64,000 nucleotides of DNA from Orientallactaga sibirica (lineage: Eukaryota; Chordata; Mammalia; Rodentia; Dipodidae). The position numbers were made by a program, and so were the translations under genes. The stretch is taken from positions 5,511,501 through 5,575,500 of the forward strand of contig JAEOAD010000015.1 in assembly GCA_036365145.1 (NCBI GenBank), written 5' to 3'. Under the pieces are notes generated by a model. It was given only the letters and a program-made list of their open reading frames with translations. It ran no database searches and had not been told where the DNA came from. Position 1 is the stretch's first letter; every line of letters starts with the position of its first letter. This document shows, in pieces, positions 19,362 through 28,682 of this stretch.

Positions 19362-19518
19362 GTATTTTTGGGGGGGTTTTTTCAAGTTAGGGTTTCGCTC
19401 TAGCCCAGGCTGACCTGGAATGCACTACGTAGTCTCAGGGTAGCCTCAAATTCATGGTGATCCTCCTACCTCTGCCTCCCAAGTGCTGGGATTAAAGGTG
19501 TGTGCCACCATGCCTGGC
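19362..19518 (-). mobile_element. B1 SINE, antisense
   Basis: TTTTTGGGGGGGTTTTTTCAAG then the full reverse body to CACCATGCCTGGCC. Confidence 0.9.
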
Positions 19519-19534
19519 CCTAAATTTTTATTAA

Positions 19535-19985
19535 ACTTGATTGTCAACTTGTTGAGACTGAGTAATAGCTAGGAGATTTACATAACATGCTTCAGTGTGC
19601 AATGAGACAATTTTCAGCAATTATTAGATTATGAAGGCTCTGACCTAATGAATGGCTTAAACCACTGGATTCAAATATGAATAGACTATATTGAAAGCAA
19701 GTACCCTATCACCACTGGGCTACCTCTCCAGCCCCATGAATAGACTATACTGGAAGGTAAGGCCTATCTGGAGGAAGTAATCACTGAAGGAATTTCTTGG
19801 GAGATTGTATCTTGCCTGGCCCCTTATTGCTAATGCTCTGCTCAGGTTCTTCTCTGAAATATATGAGCTACTCCCTGCCATGATGGACTCACTAAAATCT
19901 CTGAAAACTGTGAGCTAAAGTATATCCTTATTCCGTAAGTTTTCTCTCATGTATTTTGGCAACAACTACAGAAAGCTAAATAACA
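19535..19985 (+). mobile_element. MaLR LTR (MT-like), old
   Basis: GATTGTCAACTTGTTGAGAC at the start, then CCCTGCCATGATGGACTCAC, CTGTGAGCTAAAGTATATCC and GTATTTTGGCAACAACTACAG near the end follow the MT/ORR1 LTR order. It contains a 45-bp SINE scrap at 19691. Confidence 0.65.
19691..19735 (-). mobile_element. 45-bp ID/B4-head insertion in the LTR
   Basis: CACTGGGCTACCTCTCCAGCC is the reverse of a tRNA-derived SINE head. A 14-bp exact duplication ATGAATAGACTATA (19677-19690 and 19736-19749) shows it was inserted as this tiny piece. Confidence 0.8.
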
Positions 19986-20078
19986 AATATAATGTGTGAC
20001 AACAAAACTCATACTTTTTTCCTTCTTCACAATTTCCCAAATAGAATATTTGTTCTTAGCAACTTCAATATATAATTT

Positions 20079-20132
20079 CTATTTTATTTTATTTTTATTT
20101 ATTTGAGAGAGTGATACAGAAATTTGGCAGAT

Positions 20133-20163
<31 letters not shown>

Positions 20164-20314
20164 ATGGGCACACCAGGGCCTCCAGCCACTGCAAACGAAC
20201 TCCAGATGCATGCACCCCCGTGTGCATCTGGCTTACCTGGATCCTGGTGAGTCGAAACTGGATCCTTTGGCTTTGTGGGCAAGCACCTTAACTGTTAAGT
20301 CATCTCTCCAGCCC
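20079..20314 (-). mobile_element. DIP SINE, antisense
   Basis: TATTTATTTGAGAGAGTGATAC to CATCTCTCCAGCC. Exact 16-bp duplication CTTCAATATATAATTT at 20063-20078 and 20315-20330. Confidence 0.95.
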
Positions 20315-20424
20315 CTTCAATATATAATTTTTATCCTTTCCTTAGAGAACTTTCATCTTTTCACTTAACAACAATACTTGGAAAGGTTTCTCTTTGACAT
20401 ACATGAATTCCAAAAATTACTACT

Positions 20425-20797
20425 TGTAGTCAGCTCTATGTTGCTGGGATGAACCTTCAAACCAGACACAGTTTATGGGAGGAAAGAATTTTTCTGAAGC
20501 TTACAGATCCAGGGTAAGTTCCATTGATGACAAAAGAAGCTGGCCCCCTTTTTACAGATCCAAGCAGAGAGACAACCACAAGCAAGCAGGCAGGAACCTG
20601 CAATAGTAGGATCCCCAGAGCTAACTCTGCATACCTTAGATTGGAATTCAGATCCACCCACAGTAACACTTTGAGGCTGAACCCAGGATCTGCCACCCCT
20701 CACCCCAGTGACACTGCCTCCAGCCAGGCGGGTGAAAACAAGCTTTTTAATAAAAACAAATGAGTCTATTGGGGGGACATACATTCAAACTACCATG
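20425..20797 (-). mobile_element. Solo MaLR-type LTR, antisense
   Basis: Same family as 5286/7045. In reverse it starts near CAAACTACCA and ends TGTAGTCAGC. Exact 5-bp duplication CTACT at 20420-20424 and 20798-20802. No internal sequence adjoins it, so it is a recombined solo LTR. Confidence 0.82.
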
Positions 20798-20805
20798 CTA
20801 CTCTT

Positions 20806-21065
20806 GTACTTTAGAGTCATTATTAAGTAAAATTAAGGGTTATGTGAACACAAGCATTATAATACTGTGACAATCCAACTAAAAGAAGGGTAGCATATAC
20901 TATCCAGATAGGCTGGACAAAGGGATGATTTGTGTTCTAGGTGAAATAAAGCTTGATACTACTCAAACCAGGGTACAATTTAAAATTTATGAATTTTTCT
21001 TTTCTGGAATTACCCATTTGTTTGCAATCGTAGTTAGCCACAAGTAACTGAACTTGCAGAAAGCA
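20806..21065. other. Unassigned stretch
   Basis: AT-rich sequence between a solo LTR and a truncated DIP. No coding or repeat signature recognised. Confidence 0.4.
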
Positions 21066-21079
21066 AAACTACAGATGGC

Positions 21080-21115
21080 TCTTAACCCCTTTCTCTCTCC
21101 ATATCTCTCTGCTTA

Positions 21116-21158
<43 letters not shown>

Positions 21159-21172
21159 AAAAATATTTTTTA
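21080..21172 (+). mobile_element. DIP SINE, 5'-truncated to about 93 bp
   Basis: Only the CT-rich pre-tail (CTTTCTCTCTCC, CTCTCTGCTTAT) and an (AAAT)n tail remain. The 14-bp duplication AAAACTACAGATGG at 21066-21079 and 21173-21186 shows truncation at insertion. Confidence 0.9.
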
Positions 21173-21240
21173 AAAACTACAGATGGGGGGCATGACTATC
21201 TTATTAAAAGGACAATAAGAGGGGCTGAATAATCTCAAAG

Positions 21241-21383
21241 ATTACTGGAGAGATTGCTTTGCAGTTAAGGTGTTTGCCTGCAAAGCCAAAGGATCCTGGT
21301 TCAATTCTCCAGGACCCACATAACTCAGATGCACAAGGGGGCACATGCATCTGGAGTTTGTTTGCAGTGGCTAGAGGTCCTGG

Positions 21384-21426
<43 letters not shown>

Positions 21427-21500
21427 TCACTCACTCACTCACTCTTTCCCTCCCTCTTTATGCCTGTCAGATAAATAAATGAATTTTTTAAAAGTTTTTT
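21241..21500 (+). mobile_element. DIP SINE with AC-repeat pre-tail
   Basis: TTACTGGAGAGATTGC to CAGATAAATAAATG. The CT-rich zone has turned into (AC)n followed by (ACTC)n at 21388-21444. Confidence 0.92.
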
Positions 21501-21519
21501 TTTAAAAAAAGGTTAAAGG

Positions 21520-21720
21520 GGGCTGGAGAGATGACTTAGCGGTTAAGGCGCCTGCCTGCTAAGCCTAAGAACACCAGTTCCAATCTCCAGGTCCCACATT
21601 TAGCCAGATGCAGTCATGCAAGGGTGCAATGCTGCACTTGCCCACAAGGGGGTGCATACATCTGGAGTTCATTCACAGCGGCTGAGAGGCTGGTGGAGTG
21701 CCCATTCTCCATCTGTCTTC

Positions 21721-21766
<46 letters not shown>

Positions 21767-21789
21767 CTCTCTCTTAAAAAAAAAAAAAA
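21520..21789 (+). mobile_element. DIP-L SINE
   Basis: GGCTGGAGAGATGACTTAGCGG, with long-form CAAGGGTGCAATGCTGCACTTG and CCACAAGGGGGTGCATAC. Ends with (CT)n, (GT)n and an A-run. Confidence 0.93.
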
Positions 21790-21790
21790 A

Positions 21791-22090
21791 GGGTTAAAGG
21801 CCCTTGCTTGCATAGCCCACTGGCTCAGGTTCAAATCCACAGCACCCATGTAAAGCTGGATGCAAGGTGCCACATACATCTGTGAACCCAATGTACCTAT
21901 GAGCAACTATGACAATGAGGATAAGACCTAAGAAAATCTGAAGCTCAAGTGCCAACTAGTTTGGAATTCTTTTCAGTCTGGCAGTTCATTTACAGTAGCA
22001 AGAGACCCTGTCTCAAAAAAAGTGGAGCAGACACCTCAAAGGTTGTCCTCTGACATCTACATGTGCATAGTGGCATACATACGTACACAC
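21791..22090 (+). mobile_element. B4-type SINE
   Basis: Head GGTTCAAATCCACAGCACCC. The 3' part GCAAGAGACCCTGTCTCAAAAA, AGGTTGTCCTCTGACATC and TACATGTGCATAG is the B4 end. Confidence 0.6.
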
Positions 22091-22091
22091 A

Positions 22092-22138
<47 letters not shown>

Positions 22139-22182
22139 ATACATACATACATACATACATACATACATACATACATACATAA
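22092..22182. repeat. (AAAT)n(ACAT)n microsatellite
   Basis: About 12 AAAT units followed by about 10 ACAT units at the tail of the B4-type element. Confidence 0.95.
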
Positions 22183-22213
22183 CACACATACAAACTTCTT
22201 TTAAAAATGGACA

Positions 22214-22434
22214 AGGAAGCTAAAGAGATGGTTTAGTGGTTAAGCACTTGCCTGTGAAGCCTAAGGACCTTGATTCAAGGCTCAATTCCCCAGTACACAC
22301 GTAAGCCAGATGTGCAAGGTGGCACACGCATCTGGAGTTCATTTGCAGTGGCTGGAAGCCCTGGTGTGCCTTGTTCTCTCCCCGCTACTCAGCTCTTTCT
22401 CTGTCTGTTGCAAATAAATAAATAAAGAAATGAA

Positions 22435-22465
<31 letters not shown>

Positions 22466-22470
22466 ATACA
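22214..22470 (+). mobile_element. DIP SINE, 'GAGGCTC' variant
   Basis: AAGCTAAAGAGATGGTTTAG head, TTCAAGGCTCAATTCCCC in the B-box region, mixed AAAT/GAAA tail. AAAATGGACAAG flanks both ends. Confidence 0.92.
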
Positions 22471-22486
22471 AAAAATGGACAAGAGA

Positions 22487-22669
22487 AGTACAGAGATGAC
22501 TTTGCAGTTGAGGCACTGGCCTGTGAAGCCTAAGGAGCCAGATTTGATTCTTCAGTACCCATGTAAAGCCAAATACACAAGGTAGCACATGTGTCTGGAG
22601 TTCATTTGTGGTGGCTGGAGGCCCTAATACACCCATTCTCTCTATCCCCGTCTTTCTTTCCCTCTGAAA

Positions 22670-22708
<39 letters not shown>

Positions 22709-22722
22709 ATATTTTTTTAAAG
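22487..22722 (+). mobile_element. DIP SINE
   Basis: TACAGAGATGACTTTGC to (AAAT)n. Flanked by AATGGACAAG and AGATGGACATGG, so it used a target next to that of the previous DIP. Confidence 0.9.
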
Positions 22723-22851
22723 ATGGACATGGGAATACAATGAGAAGCTTTCATGCCAAATTCTACAACAGAAATAAAACCAATTACTTGAAAGTTTGGG
22801 TGTAAATTACTAAATTCACTTAAGGGAGGAAAAAAAAAAAAAAACATTTGA

Positions 22852-23090
22852 GGGGTTGGAGAGATAGCTGAGCAGTTAAGATGCTTGTCTGAAAAGCCTA
22901 ATGACCTAGGTTCAATTCCTCAGTAACCACAGAAAGCCAGATGCACAAGGTAGCACATGTATCTGAAATTTGTTTGCGGCAGCTGGAGACCCTGGAGCAC
23001 CCATTCTCTTTCTCATTCTTTCTCTCTCTCCTTACAAATAAATAAATAAAATATTTCTTAAAAATTGTAAAAAAAAAAAAAAAAAAAGAA
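22852..23090 (+). mobile_element. DIP SINE
   Basis: GGGGTTGGAGAGATAGCTG to (AAAT)n and a long A-run that grades into a GAAA-rich end. Confidence 0.92.
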
Positions 23091-23099
23091 AGAAAAAGA

Positions 23100-23430
23100 G
23101 AGAGACAGACAGAAAGAAAAAATATAAAAAAGAATAGTTCTAAATTAAATTTATAATTTAAACTTTCCTACAAATAAAGTTTTATGGCTTCCTATGCAAA
23201 TTCCACCAACCATTTAAGAAACAAAAACCAAACCAATGTTACACAATCTCCTCCAAAAGTAAAACAAAACAACTTCCCAATTCATGAGGCTAGCATTACC
23301 ATGAAACAAAATTCAGACCCCCTTCCACACACAAAAGTAAGTTATGGACTATCCTTTAATGAACATAAATGGGAAAATGTATTAAGTAAAGAAAGCTAGC
23401 AATATATATAAAAGAATAAGAATGTATATC
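23100..23430 (+). mobile_element. L1 ORF2 remnant, fragment 4 (start of RT)
   Basis: CTATGCAAATTCCACCAACCA, CAATTCATGAGGCTAGCATTAC, AGCAATATATATAAAAGAATAAG match L1 RT segments in order. A 71-codon open frame here is residual L1. Confidence 0.72.
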
Positions 23431-23433
23431 ATG

Positions 23434-23578
23434 GCCATGTGTGGTGGCAAGGGCCTTTAATCCCAGCACTCCTGAGGCAGAAGTAGGAGGGTCACTATGA
23501 GTTTGAGGACAGCCTGGGACTGCAGAGTAAATTCAAGGTCAGCCTGGGCTAAAGTCAGACCTTACCTCAGAAAGAAAA
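23434..23578 (+). mobile_element. B1 SINE in L1
   Basis: GCCATGTGTGGTGGCAAGGGCC to CTTACCTCAGAAAG. L1 resumes briefly at 23590-23642 (TGCACTATATTAACAAATTAG). Confidence 0.9.
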
Positions 23579-23642
23579 TAATAGTAATTATATATATATA
23601 TTCCCATCAGGATAATGCACTATATTAACAAATTAGAAAAAA

Positions 23643-23832
23643 GGAGGGTAGAGATATGGCTTAGTGATCTAAGGCACATACCTGCAAAGCCAAAGGACCC
23701 AGGTTCAATTCTGTAGGACCCACATAAAGCCAGATGCACAAGGTGGCACATATATCTGGAGTTCGTTTGCAGCTGCTGAAAGCCCTGGTGCACCCACTCT
23801 CTCACTCTCTCTCAAATAAATAAACAAAAATA
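23643..23832 (+). mobile_element. DIP SINE in L1
   Basis: GGAGGGTAGAGATATGGC to CAAATAAATAAACAAAA. The 61-codon minus frame over it is not a gene. Confidence 0.92.
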
Positions 23833-23858
23833 TAATGTTTAAGAAAGTATTATCCTAA

Positions 23859-24022
23859 GCCAGGCATGGTGGTGCATGCCTTTAATCCCAGCACTTGGGA
23901 GGCAGAGGTAGAAGGGCTGTCATGAGTTCAAGGCCCCCTGAGACTACATAGTGAATTCCAGGTCAGCCTGGACTAAAGTGAAACCCTACCTCAAAAAAAC
24001 AGAAAACAAAAAACAAACAAAA
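23859..24022 (+). mobile_element. B1 SINE in L1
   Basis: GCCAGGCATGGTGGTGCATGC to CTACCTCAAAAAAAC. AAAGTATTATCCT flanks it on both sides (23844-23856 and 24023-24036). Confidence 0.93.
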
Positions 24023-24517
24023 AAAGTATTATCCTGACAAAGGTGGGGAAAAAGCATTTGAAAAACTGTCAGTTTTACATAAGACTTTCAGAAAACTAGT
24101 AAAAGAAAGTAATATCCTCAACCTAGCACATGAACCTACAAGAAACCTATAGTTAACATCATACAATCATAAAGAACTAAATGCTTTCCCCTAAGATAGG
24201 GAACAAAGCCAAGACGTTTGTTCTTACCACTTCTATTAAACACTGTACTGCACTACCAGAATAAAGAAAAAAGAAATAAGTGCCTGGAGATACAAAAAGG
24301 AGAGAGAGAAATGAAACTGTCTTTTTTTTTTCACAAATGACAGGATTGTCTATGTAGAAAATCCCAAAGGGCCTACTAACACTAATAAGTGAATTTAGCA
24401 AAACAGCAGTCTAGGAGGACAACACACAAAATTCAATTATATTCTATGTGGTAGTGATTACTTACTAAAAATAAATTAATGAAAAGTAGTAACTGTGTTA
24501 GCATTAAAAACAAATAT
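24023..24517 (+). mobile_element. L1 ORF2 remnant, fragment 5 (RT core)
   Basis: GAAAAAGCATTTGAAAAACTG, CCTATAGTTAACATCATAC, ATTGTCTATGTAGAAAATCCC. The RT active-site motif (normally FADD) reads F-T-N-D at about 24330-24341, so one catalytic Asp is lost. Frameshifts and stops add to this. Dead element. Confidence 0.8.
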
Positions 24518-24736
24518 TGGGCTGGAGAAATGGCTTAGCGGTTAAGGCATTTGCCTGCATAGCCAAAGGACCTAGGTTCAATTCCCCAGGACCCACATAA
24601 GCCAGATGCACAAGGTGGTGCATGCATCTGGAGTTCGTTTTCAGTGGCTGGAGGCCCTGGCATGCCTATTCTCTCTCTGCTTCTTTCTCTCTCTCAAATA
24701 AATTAAATTAAATTTTTTTTTAATTTTTAAAAATAT
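24518..24736 (+). mobile_element. DIP SINE
   Basis: GGGCTGGAGAAATGGCTTAGCGG to CAAATAAATTAAATTAAA. Confidence 0.93.
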
Positions 24737-24739
24737 TTA

Positions 24740-24897
24740 ACTGGGTATGGTGGTGTACACCTATAATCCCAGCACTTGGCAGGCAGAGGTAGGAGGATCA
24801 CTGTGAGTTTGTGGCCACCCTGAGACTACATAGTGATTTCCAGGTCAGCCTGGGCTAGAGCAAAACCCTACCTTAAACCCTCCCCCACCCAAAAAAA
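24740..24897 (+). mobile_element. B1 SINE
   Basis: ACTGGGTATGGTGGTGTACACC. The tail CTTAAACCCTCCCCCACCC is unusual for B1 and precedes a second B1. Confidence 0.9.
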
Positions 24898-24901
24898 ACT
24901 T

Positions 24902-25050
24902 AGCTGGGAGTGGTGGCGCACGCCTTTAATCCCAGCACTAAAAGGAAACTGAGGTAGGAGGATCTCTGTGAAGTCGAGGCCAGTCTAAGACTACATAATG
25001 AATTACAGGTCAACCTGGGCTAAAGCAAAACCCTACCTTGAAAATTCAAA
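24902..25050 (+). mobile_element. B1 SINE
   Basis: GCTGGGAGTGGTGGCGCACGCC to CCTACCTTGAAAATTC. Tandem with the previous B1, then a DIP. Confidence 0.92.
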
Positions 25051-25055
25051 AACAA

Positions 25056-25265
25056 GGCTGGCAAAATGGCTTAGCAGCTAAGGCATTTGCCTGTGAAGCC
25101 AAAGGACCCAGATTCGATTCCCCAGGACCCACGTAAGCCAGATGCACAAGGGCGCATTCATCTGTAGTTCGTTTGCAGTGACTAGAGGCCCTGGTGTGCC
25201 CATTCTCTCTCTCTCTTCTCCTCTCTTCTCTTCTCTCACTCTCTCTGCTTGCAAATAAATAAAAT
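25056..25265 (+). mobile_element. DIP SINE
   Basis: GGCTGGCAAAATGGCTTAGC to CTTGCAAATAAATAAA. The CT zone includes TTCTCCTCTC repeats. Confidence 0.92.
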
Positions 25266-25437
25266 CAATACTCAGATGTCAAATCTCCCCAAGTTAATCT
25301 ATTAAGGTAAATTCCAATTATTAAAAACAACTTTCATTCAACATACAACATATATTGTGACATATACAAAAATTAATACTTAAATATAAAAAAATGTACA
25401 AATATAAAATGACAAGAGGAAAACTCAAAGAATAAAT
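25266..25437 (+). mobile_element. L1 ORF2 remnant, fragment 6
   Basis: ACTCAGATGTCAAATCTCCCC and AAGTTAATCTATTAAGGTAAATTCC match ORF2 downstream of the RT core. Confidence 0.65.
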
Positions 25438-25624
25438 TTTATTTATTTAACACAGAAGGAGGGAGTGGGGAGAATGGGTGCACCAGAGCCTCTAGCCATT
25501 GCAAATAACCTCCAGATGAATGTGTCACCTTGTGCATCTGGTTTATGTGGGACCTGGAGAACCAAACCTATGTCCTTAGGCTTTGCAAGCAAGCACCTTA
25601 ACTGCTAAGCCATCTCTCCAGCCC
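25438..25624 (-). mobile_element. DIP SINE, antisense
   Basis: TTTATTTATTTAACACAG to CATCTCTCCAGCCCC, followed by a repeat of AAAGATAAATTTT. Confidence 0.92.
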
Positions 25625-25650
25625 CAAAAGATAAATTTTTTTGGGACCCT

Positions 25651-25813
25651 GGACTGGAGAGATGGCTTGGCAGTTAAAGGTGCTTGCTTGAAAAATCTGC
25701 TGGTCTGGGTTTAGTTCCCCAACCATCCATGTAAGCCAGACACAAAAAGTGGTACAAACAAGTATCTGCTGTTTGTTTGCAGCATCGAGAGGTCCTGGTG
25801 CCTTCTCCACATG
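25651..25813 (+). mobile_element. DIP SINE, 3' truncated
   Basis: GGACTGGAGAGATGGCTTGG. Ends at GGTCCTGGTGCC before the CT zone, where an antisense B1 begins. Confidence 0.85.
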
Positions 25814-25814
25814 A

Positions 25815-25957
25815 CTTTTTTTGAGGTAGGATTTTACTCTAGCCCAGGCTGACCTAAAATTCACTGTGTAGTCCCAAACTTGACTCTAACTCACAGCAAT
25901 CTTCCTACCTCTGCCTCCCAAGTGCTAGGATTGAAGGTGTGTGCCACCACTCAGCTA
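25815..25957 (-). mobile_element. B1 SINE, antisense
   Basis: TTTTTTTGAGGTAGGATTTTAC to TGTGCCACCACTCAGC. Confidence 0.9.
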
Positions 25958-25986
25958 AAATTTTTTTAAAGACTTTAAAACATTTA

Positions 25987-26196
25987 GGGGCTGACAGTAT
26001 TGCTTAGCAGTTAAGGCATTTGCCTTCAAAGCCAAAGGACCCAGGTTTGATTCTCCAGGACCCACGTTAGCCAGATGCACAAGGGGGCGCACATGTCTTG
26101 AGTTTGTTTGCAGTGGCTGGAGGCCCTGGCACACCTATACTTTCTCTCTTTCTACCTCTCTACCAAATAAATAATAAAATATTTTTTAAATATTTT
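25987..26196 (+). mobile_element. DIP SINE
   Basis: GGGGCTGACAGTATTGC to CAAATAAATAATAAAAT. Confidence 0.92.
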
Positions 26197-26224
26197 AAAA
26201 TATTTGGTACCCTTAGATTGAGCC

Positions 26225-26390
26225 CAAGTGTTGGAAAACTTACTGGCAAAGGGCCATGAGGTCTCTGTGACAACAACTTAGCTCTGTCCACTGGAGCATG
26301 ACAGAAGCCATATCTGAAACTGGGCTGCGTTCAAATAACTTTTATTTACAAAAATTAGTAGTGAACTGAATCAGCTTACCAACCCCTGGA
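26225..26390 (+). mobile_element. MER1-like hAT-Charlie DNA transposon
   Basis: GCAAAGGGCCATGAGGTCTC, CAACAACTTAGCTCTGTCC, TAACTTTTATTTACAAAAA and terminal TTACCAACCCCTG match the order of MER1-group elements. The 5' inverted repeat is decayed. Confidence 0.6.
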
Positions 26391-26408
26391 TCAATCAAAC
26401 AGTTTTCA

Positions 26409-26670
26409 AGAACTGGAGAGATGGCTTAGTGGTTAAGGCGCCTGCCTCCTAAGCCTAAGAACCTGGTTCCAGTCTCCAGGTCCCACATTTAGCCAGATGC
26501 AAAATGACGCAAGGGCGCAATGCCACACTTGCCCACAAGGGGGCGCACACATCTGGATTTCGTTCACAGCAGCTGAGAGACTGCTGGCGCGCCCATTCTC
26601 TGTCTCCCTCTCCCTCTGTCTGTCTGTCTCTGTGTCTCTCTCTAAAAAAAGAAAAAAGAAAAAAAAAAGA
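26409..26670 (+). mobile_element. DIP-L SINE
   Basis: Carries AAATGACGCAAGGGCGCAATGC and CCACAAGGGGGCGCACAC. The (CT)/(GTCT) zone ends in an A-run. AGTTTTCAA flanks both sides (26401-26409 and 26671-26679). Confidence 0.94.
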
Positions 26671-26698
26671 GTTTTCAAATATGACACAACATAAACCA

Positions 26699-26882
26699 GG
26701 GCTGGACAGATGGCTTAGCGGTTAAGGTGTTTGCCTACAAAGCCAAATAACCGAGGCTTGATTCCCCATTACCCACATAGGCCAGATGGCACATGCATCT
26801 AGAGTTCATTTGCAGTGGCTGAGGGCCCTGGCTTGCCCATTCTTCTTTATTTGCCCCCCATTTTCTCAAATAAATAAACATA
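26699..26882 (+). mobile_element. DIP SINE
   Basis: GGGCTGGACAGATGGCTTAGCGG to CAAATAAATAAACAT. ACATAAACC on both sides. Confidence 0.92.
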
Positions 26883-26889
26883 AACATAA

Positions 26890-27095
26890 ACCATTAAAAA
26901 TTTGAAAAACTTTAGTTTCTACTCCCCGAAAGATACTGCTACAAAACATAAACATAAGTGACAACTTAGAGAAGATATTTACAAAATAAATATATGAAAA
27001 AGAACTTGTTTCCAGAAAACAATGAATTTTTCAACATAGGAAGAAAACTAAATCCAGTGAAATGCTAAGGAAAACATATGGACAACACAAAGATG
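26890..27095 (+). mobile_element. L1 ORF2 remnant, fragment 7 (C-terminal)
   Basis: GATACTGCTACAAAACATAAA, ACTTAGAGAAGATATTTAC, AACTTGTTTCCAGAAAACAATG match the C-terminal ORF2 region. Last piece of the 17.9-27.1 kb L1. Confidence 0.62.
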
Positions 27096-27232
27096 ACAAC
27101 TGTGATCAGCACTCTGTTTAGACAATGTGGTAGTTAATGTCTCTGACCTTTAGGCTCCCAAACTAGCCCACTCCTGTCAGAAGGGGACATGCAATGTTAT
27201 GCCTTATGCATAAGGACACCCAAAATGAAATA

Positions 27233-27946
27233 CAGTAGTCTTCCCTTTGCTATAGTTTTGCTTTCCACAGTTTGAGTAACCACTAATCAATCATTGTCCA
27301 AAAATGTTAAATAAAAAATTCCAAAAATAAACAATTTTTAAGTTTTAAATTGTATGCCATTTGGAGTAGTAGTACAATGAAATCTTATGTCATCCAACTT
27401 CAAATTGAAGATGATTCTCTTCCTACATATTCTGGGAAAGTCAAGTGTAACCTAATACTCATCACAATGTCTATGTAATTCACCCCACTTCAGCTCATCA
27501 CACAGGCATTGTATCATCTCACATCATAAGTATAGCCAGGCGTGATGGTGCATACCTTTAATTCTAGCACTCAGGAGGCAGAGGTAAGAGTTCAAGGCCA
27601 GCCTGAGACTACATAGTGCATTCCAAGTCAGCCTGAGCTAGAGCGAGAGCCTACCTAAAAAAAAAAAGTGTAAGTACAGTACCTTACAGTAGAATAATAT
27701 ATTGTGGGAAGTGGAGAGATCACAGACCACATTCATGTAACTTTGATTATAATATATTGTAATTATTCCATTATTAGCTTTTGCTATTAACTTTTTCCTA
27801 TGTCTAATTTATAAACTTTATTACAGTTATGTATATATAGGAAAAACAAAACATGTAATATATATATATGGATTGGTACTAGCTACAGTTTCCAATTTCT
27901 ACAAGGGGGTTTTGAAATGTCTCTTTTGGAAAAGAGAAGATTACTG
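27233..27946 (+). mobile_element. Tigger/MER2-like DNA transposon
   Basis: Terminal inverted repeats: CAGTAGTCTTCCCTTT at 27233 and, read in reverse from 27946, CAGTAATCTTCTCTTT (14 of 16 bases match). TA flanks both ends (27231-27232 and 27947-27948), as expected for Tc1/mariner elements. The interior matches a non-autonomous Tigger derivative (TAAATTGTATGCCATTTGG, TAATTTATAAACTTTATTAC). No transposase frame remains. Confidence 0.85.
27541..27667 (+). mobile_element. B1 SINE inside the Tigger element
   Basis: GCCAGGCGTGATGGTGCATACC to GAGCCTACCTAAAAAA. TAAGTA precedes it and follows its tail. Confidence 0.9.
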
Positions 27947-27973
27947 TAAAACTGTCAGTTTTTAAGTTACTTT

Positions 27974-28068
27974 TTAAAAAAATTATTTATTTGAGAGGGC
28001 TAGAAAAAGGCAGAGACAGAGAGAGAGAGAGAGAGAGAGAGTGAGTGAGTATGGGTGCACCAGAGCTT
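27974..28068 (-). mobile_element. DIP SINE fragment, antisense
   Basis: ATTATTTATTTGAGAGGGC, (GA)n, GTGAGTATGGGTGCACCAGAGC, then breaks off. The tRNA-like part is absent. Confidence 0.82.
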
Positions 28069-28115
28069 TAAGATGACTTATAAAGTAAATAACATAAGCA
28101 TCAGACTCCAAAATT

Positions 28116-28312
28116 TAAATACAGGAGATGGTAACATGGCTCGGAAGTTAAAGGAGCTTGTTTGCATAGTCTGATGGCCTGGGTTTGATACCCCAATACT
28201 CACATAAAGCCCAATGCACAAAGTGGTGCATGGGTTTGGTGTTCGTTTACAGTAGCAGGAAGCCCCAATATGCCCATACTCACATCCTCTCTCAAAAAAA
28301 AAAAAAAAAAAG
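28116..28312 (+). mobile_element. DIP SINE, diverged
   Basis: GGAGATGGTAACATGGCTC to CATCCTCTCTCAAAAA. The tail is pure A rather than AAAT. Confidence 0.85.
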
Positions 28313-28324
28313 AAGTTAAATGCA

Positions 28325-28475
28325 ACTGGGCATAGTGATGCACATCTTTAATCCCAGCACTCAGGAGGCAGAGGGAAGAGAACTGCTGTGAGTTTGAAGC
28401 CAGGCTGGGACCACAGAGTGAGTTCCAGGTCAGTCTGGGCTAGATAAGCCCTACTAGAAAAACCAAAAAAGACAA
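28325..28475 (+). mobile_element. B1 SINE
   Basis: ACTGGGCATAGTGATGCACATC to CCTACTAGAAAAACC. Confidence 0.9.
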
Positions 28476-28609
28476 AAAAGACAAATTCATAAGAATCCAT
28501 GATATATTCTATACATATAAACATGTGAACATTGTATTTTAAACAAAGGTAGTAGCAGACTAAAATAGTTTTACATTATGTTTTTATTTAATGCAGCTGA
28601 ACTCCTTTC

Positions 28610-28682
28610 ATCCCCCTACACCCTACCATTATATTGAGGATCGTAGGCAAGCTCTTCACCACTGAGTTACATTCTTAGCCTC
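28610..28682 (-). mobile_element. ID-like SINE fragment, antisense
   Basis: TAGGCAAGCTCTTCACCACTG and AGTTACATTCTTAGCC are the reverse of an ID head. Confidence 0.5.

Noticed and set aside
22081..22200. Leu/Tyr/Ile repeat peptide on the minus strand
   Set aside because: Translation of AAAT and ACAT repeats at a SINE tail.
24300..24400. Possible live reverse transcriptase
   Set aside because: The active-site motif is altered (F-T-N-D) and the surrounding ORF2 is full of stops and SINE insertions.
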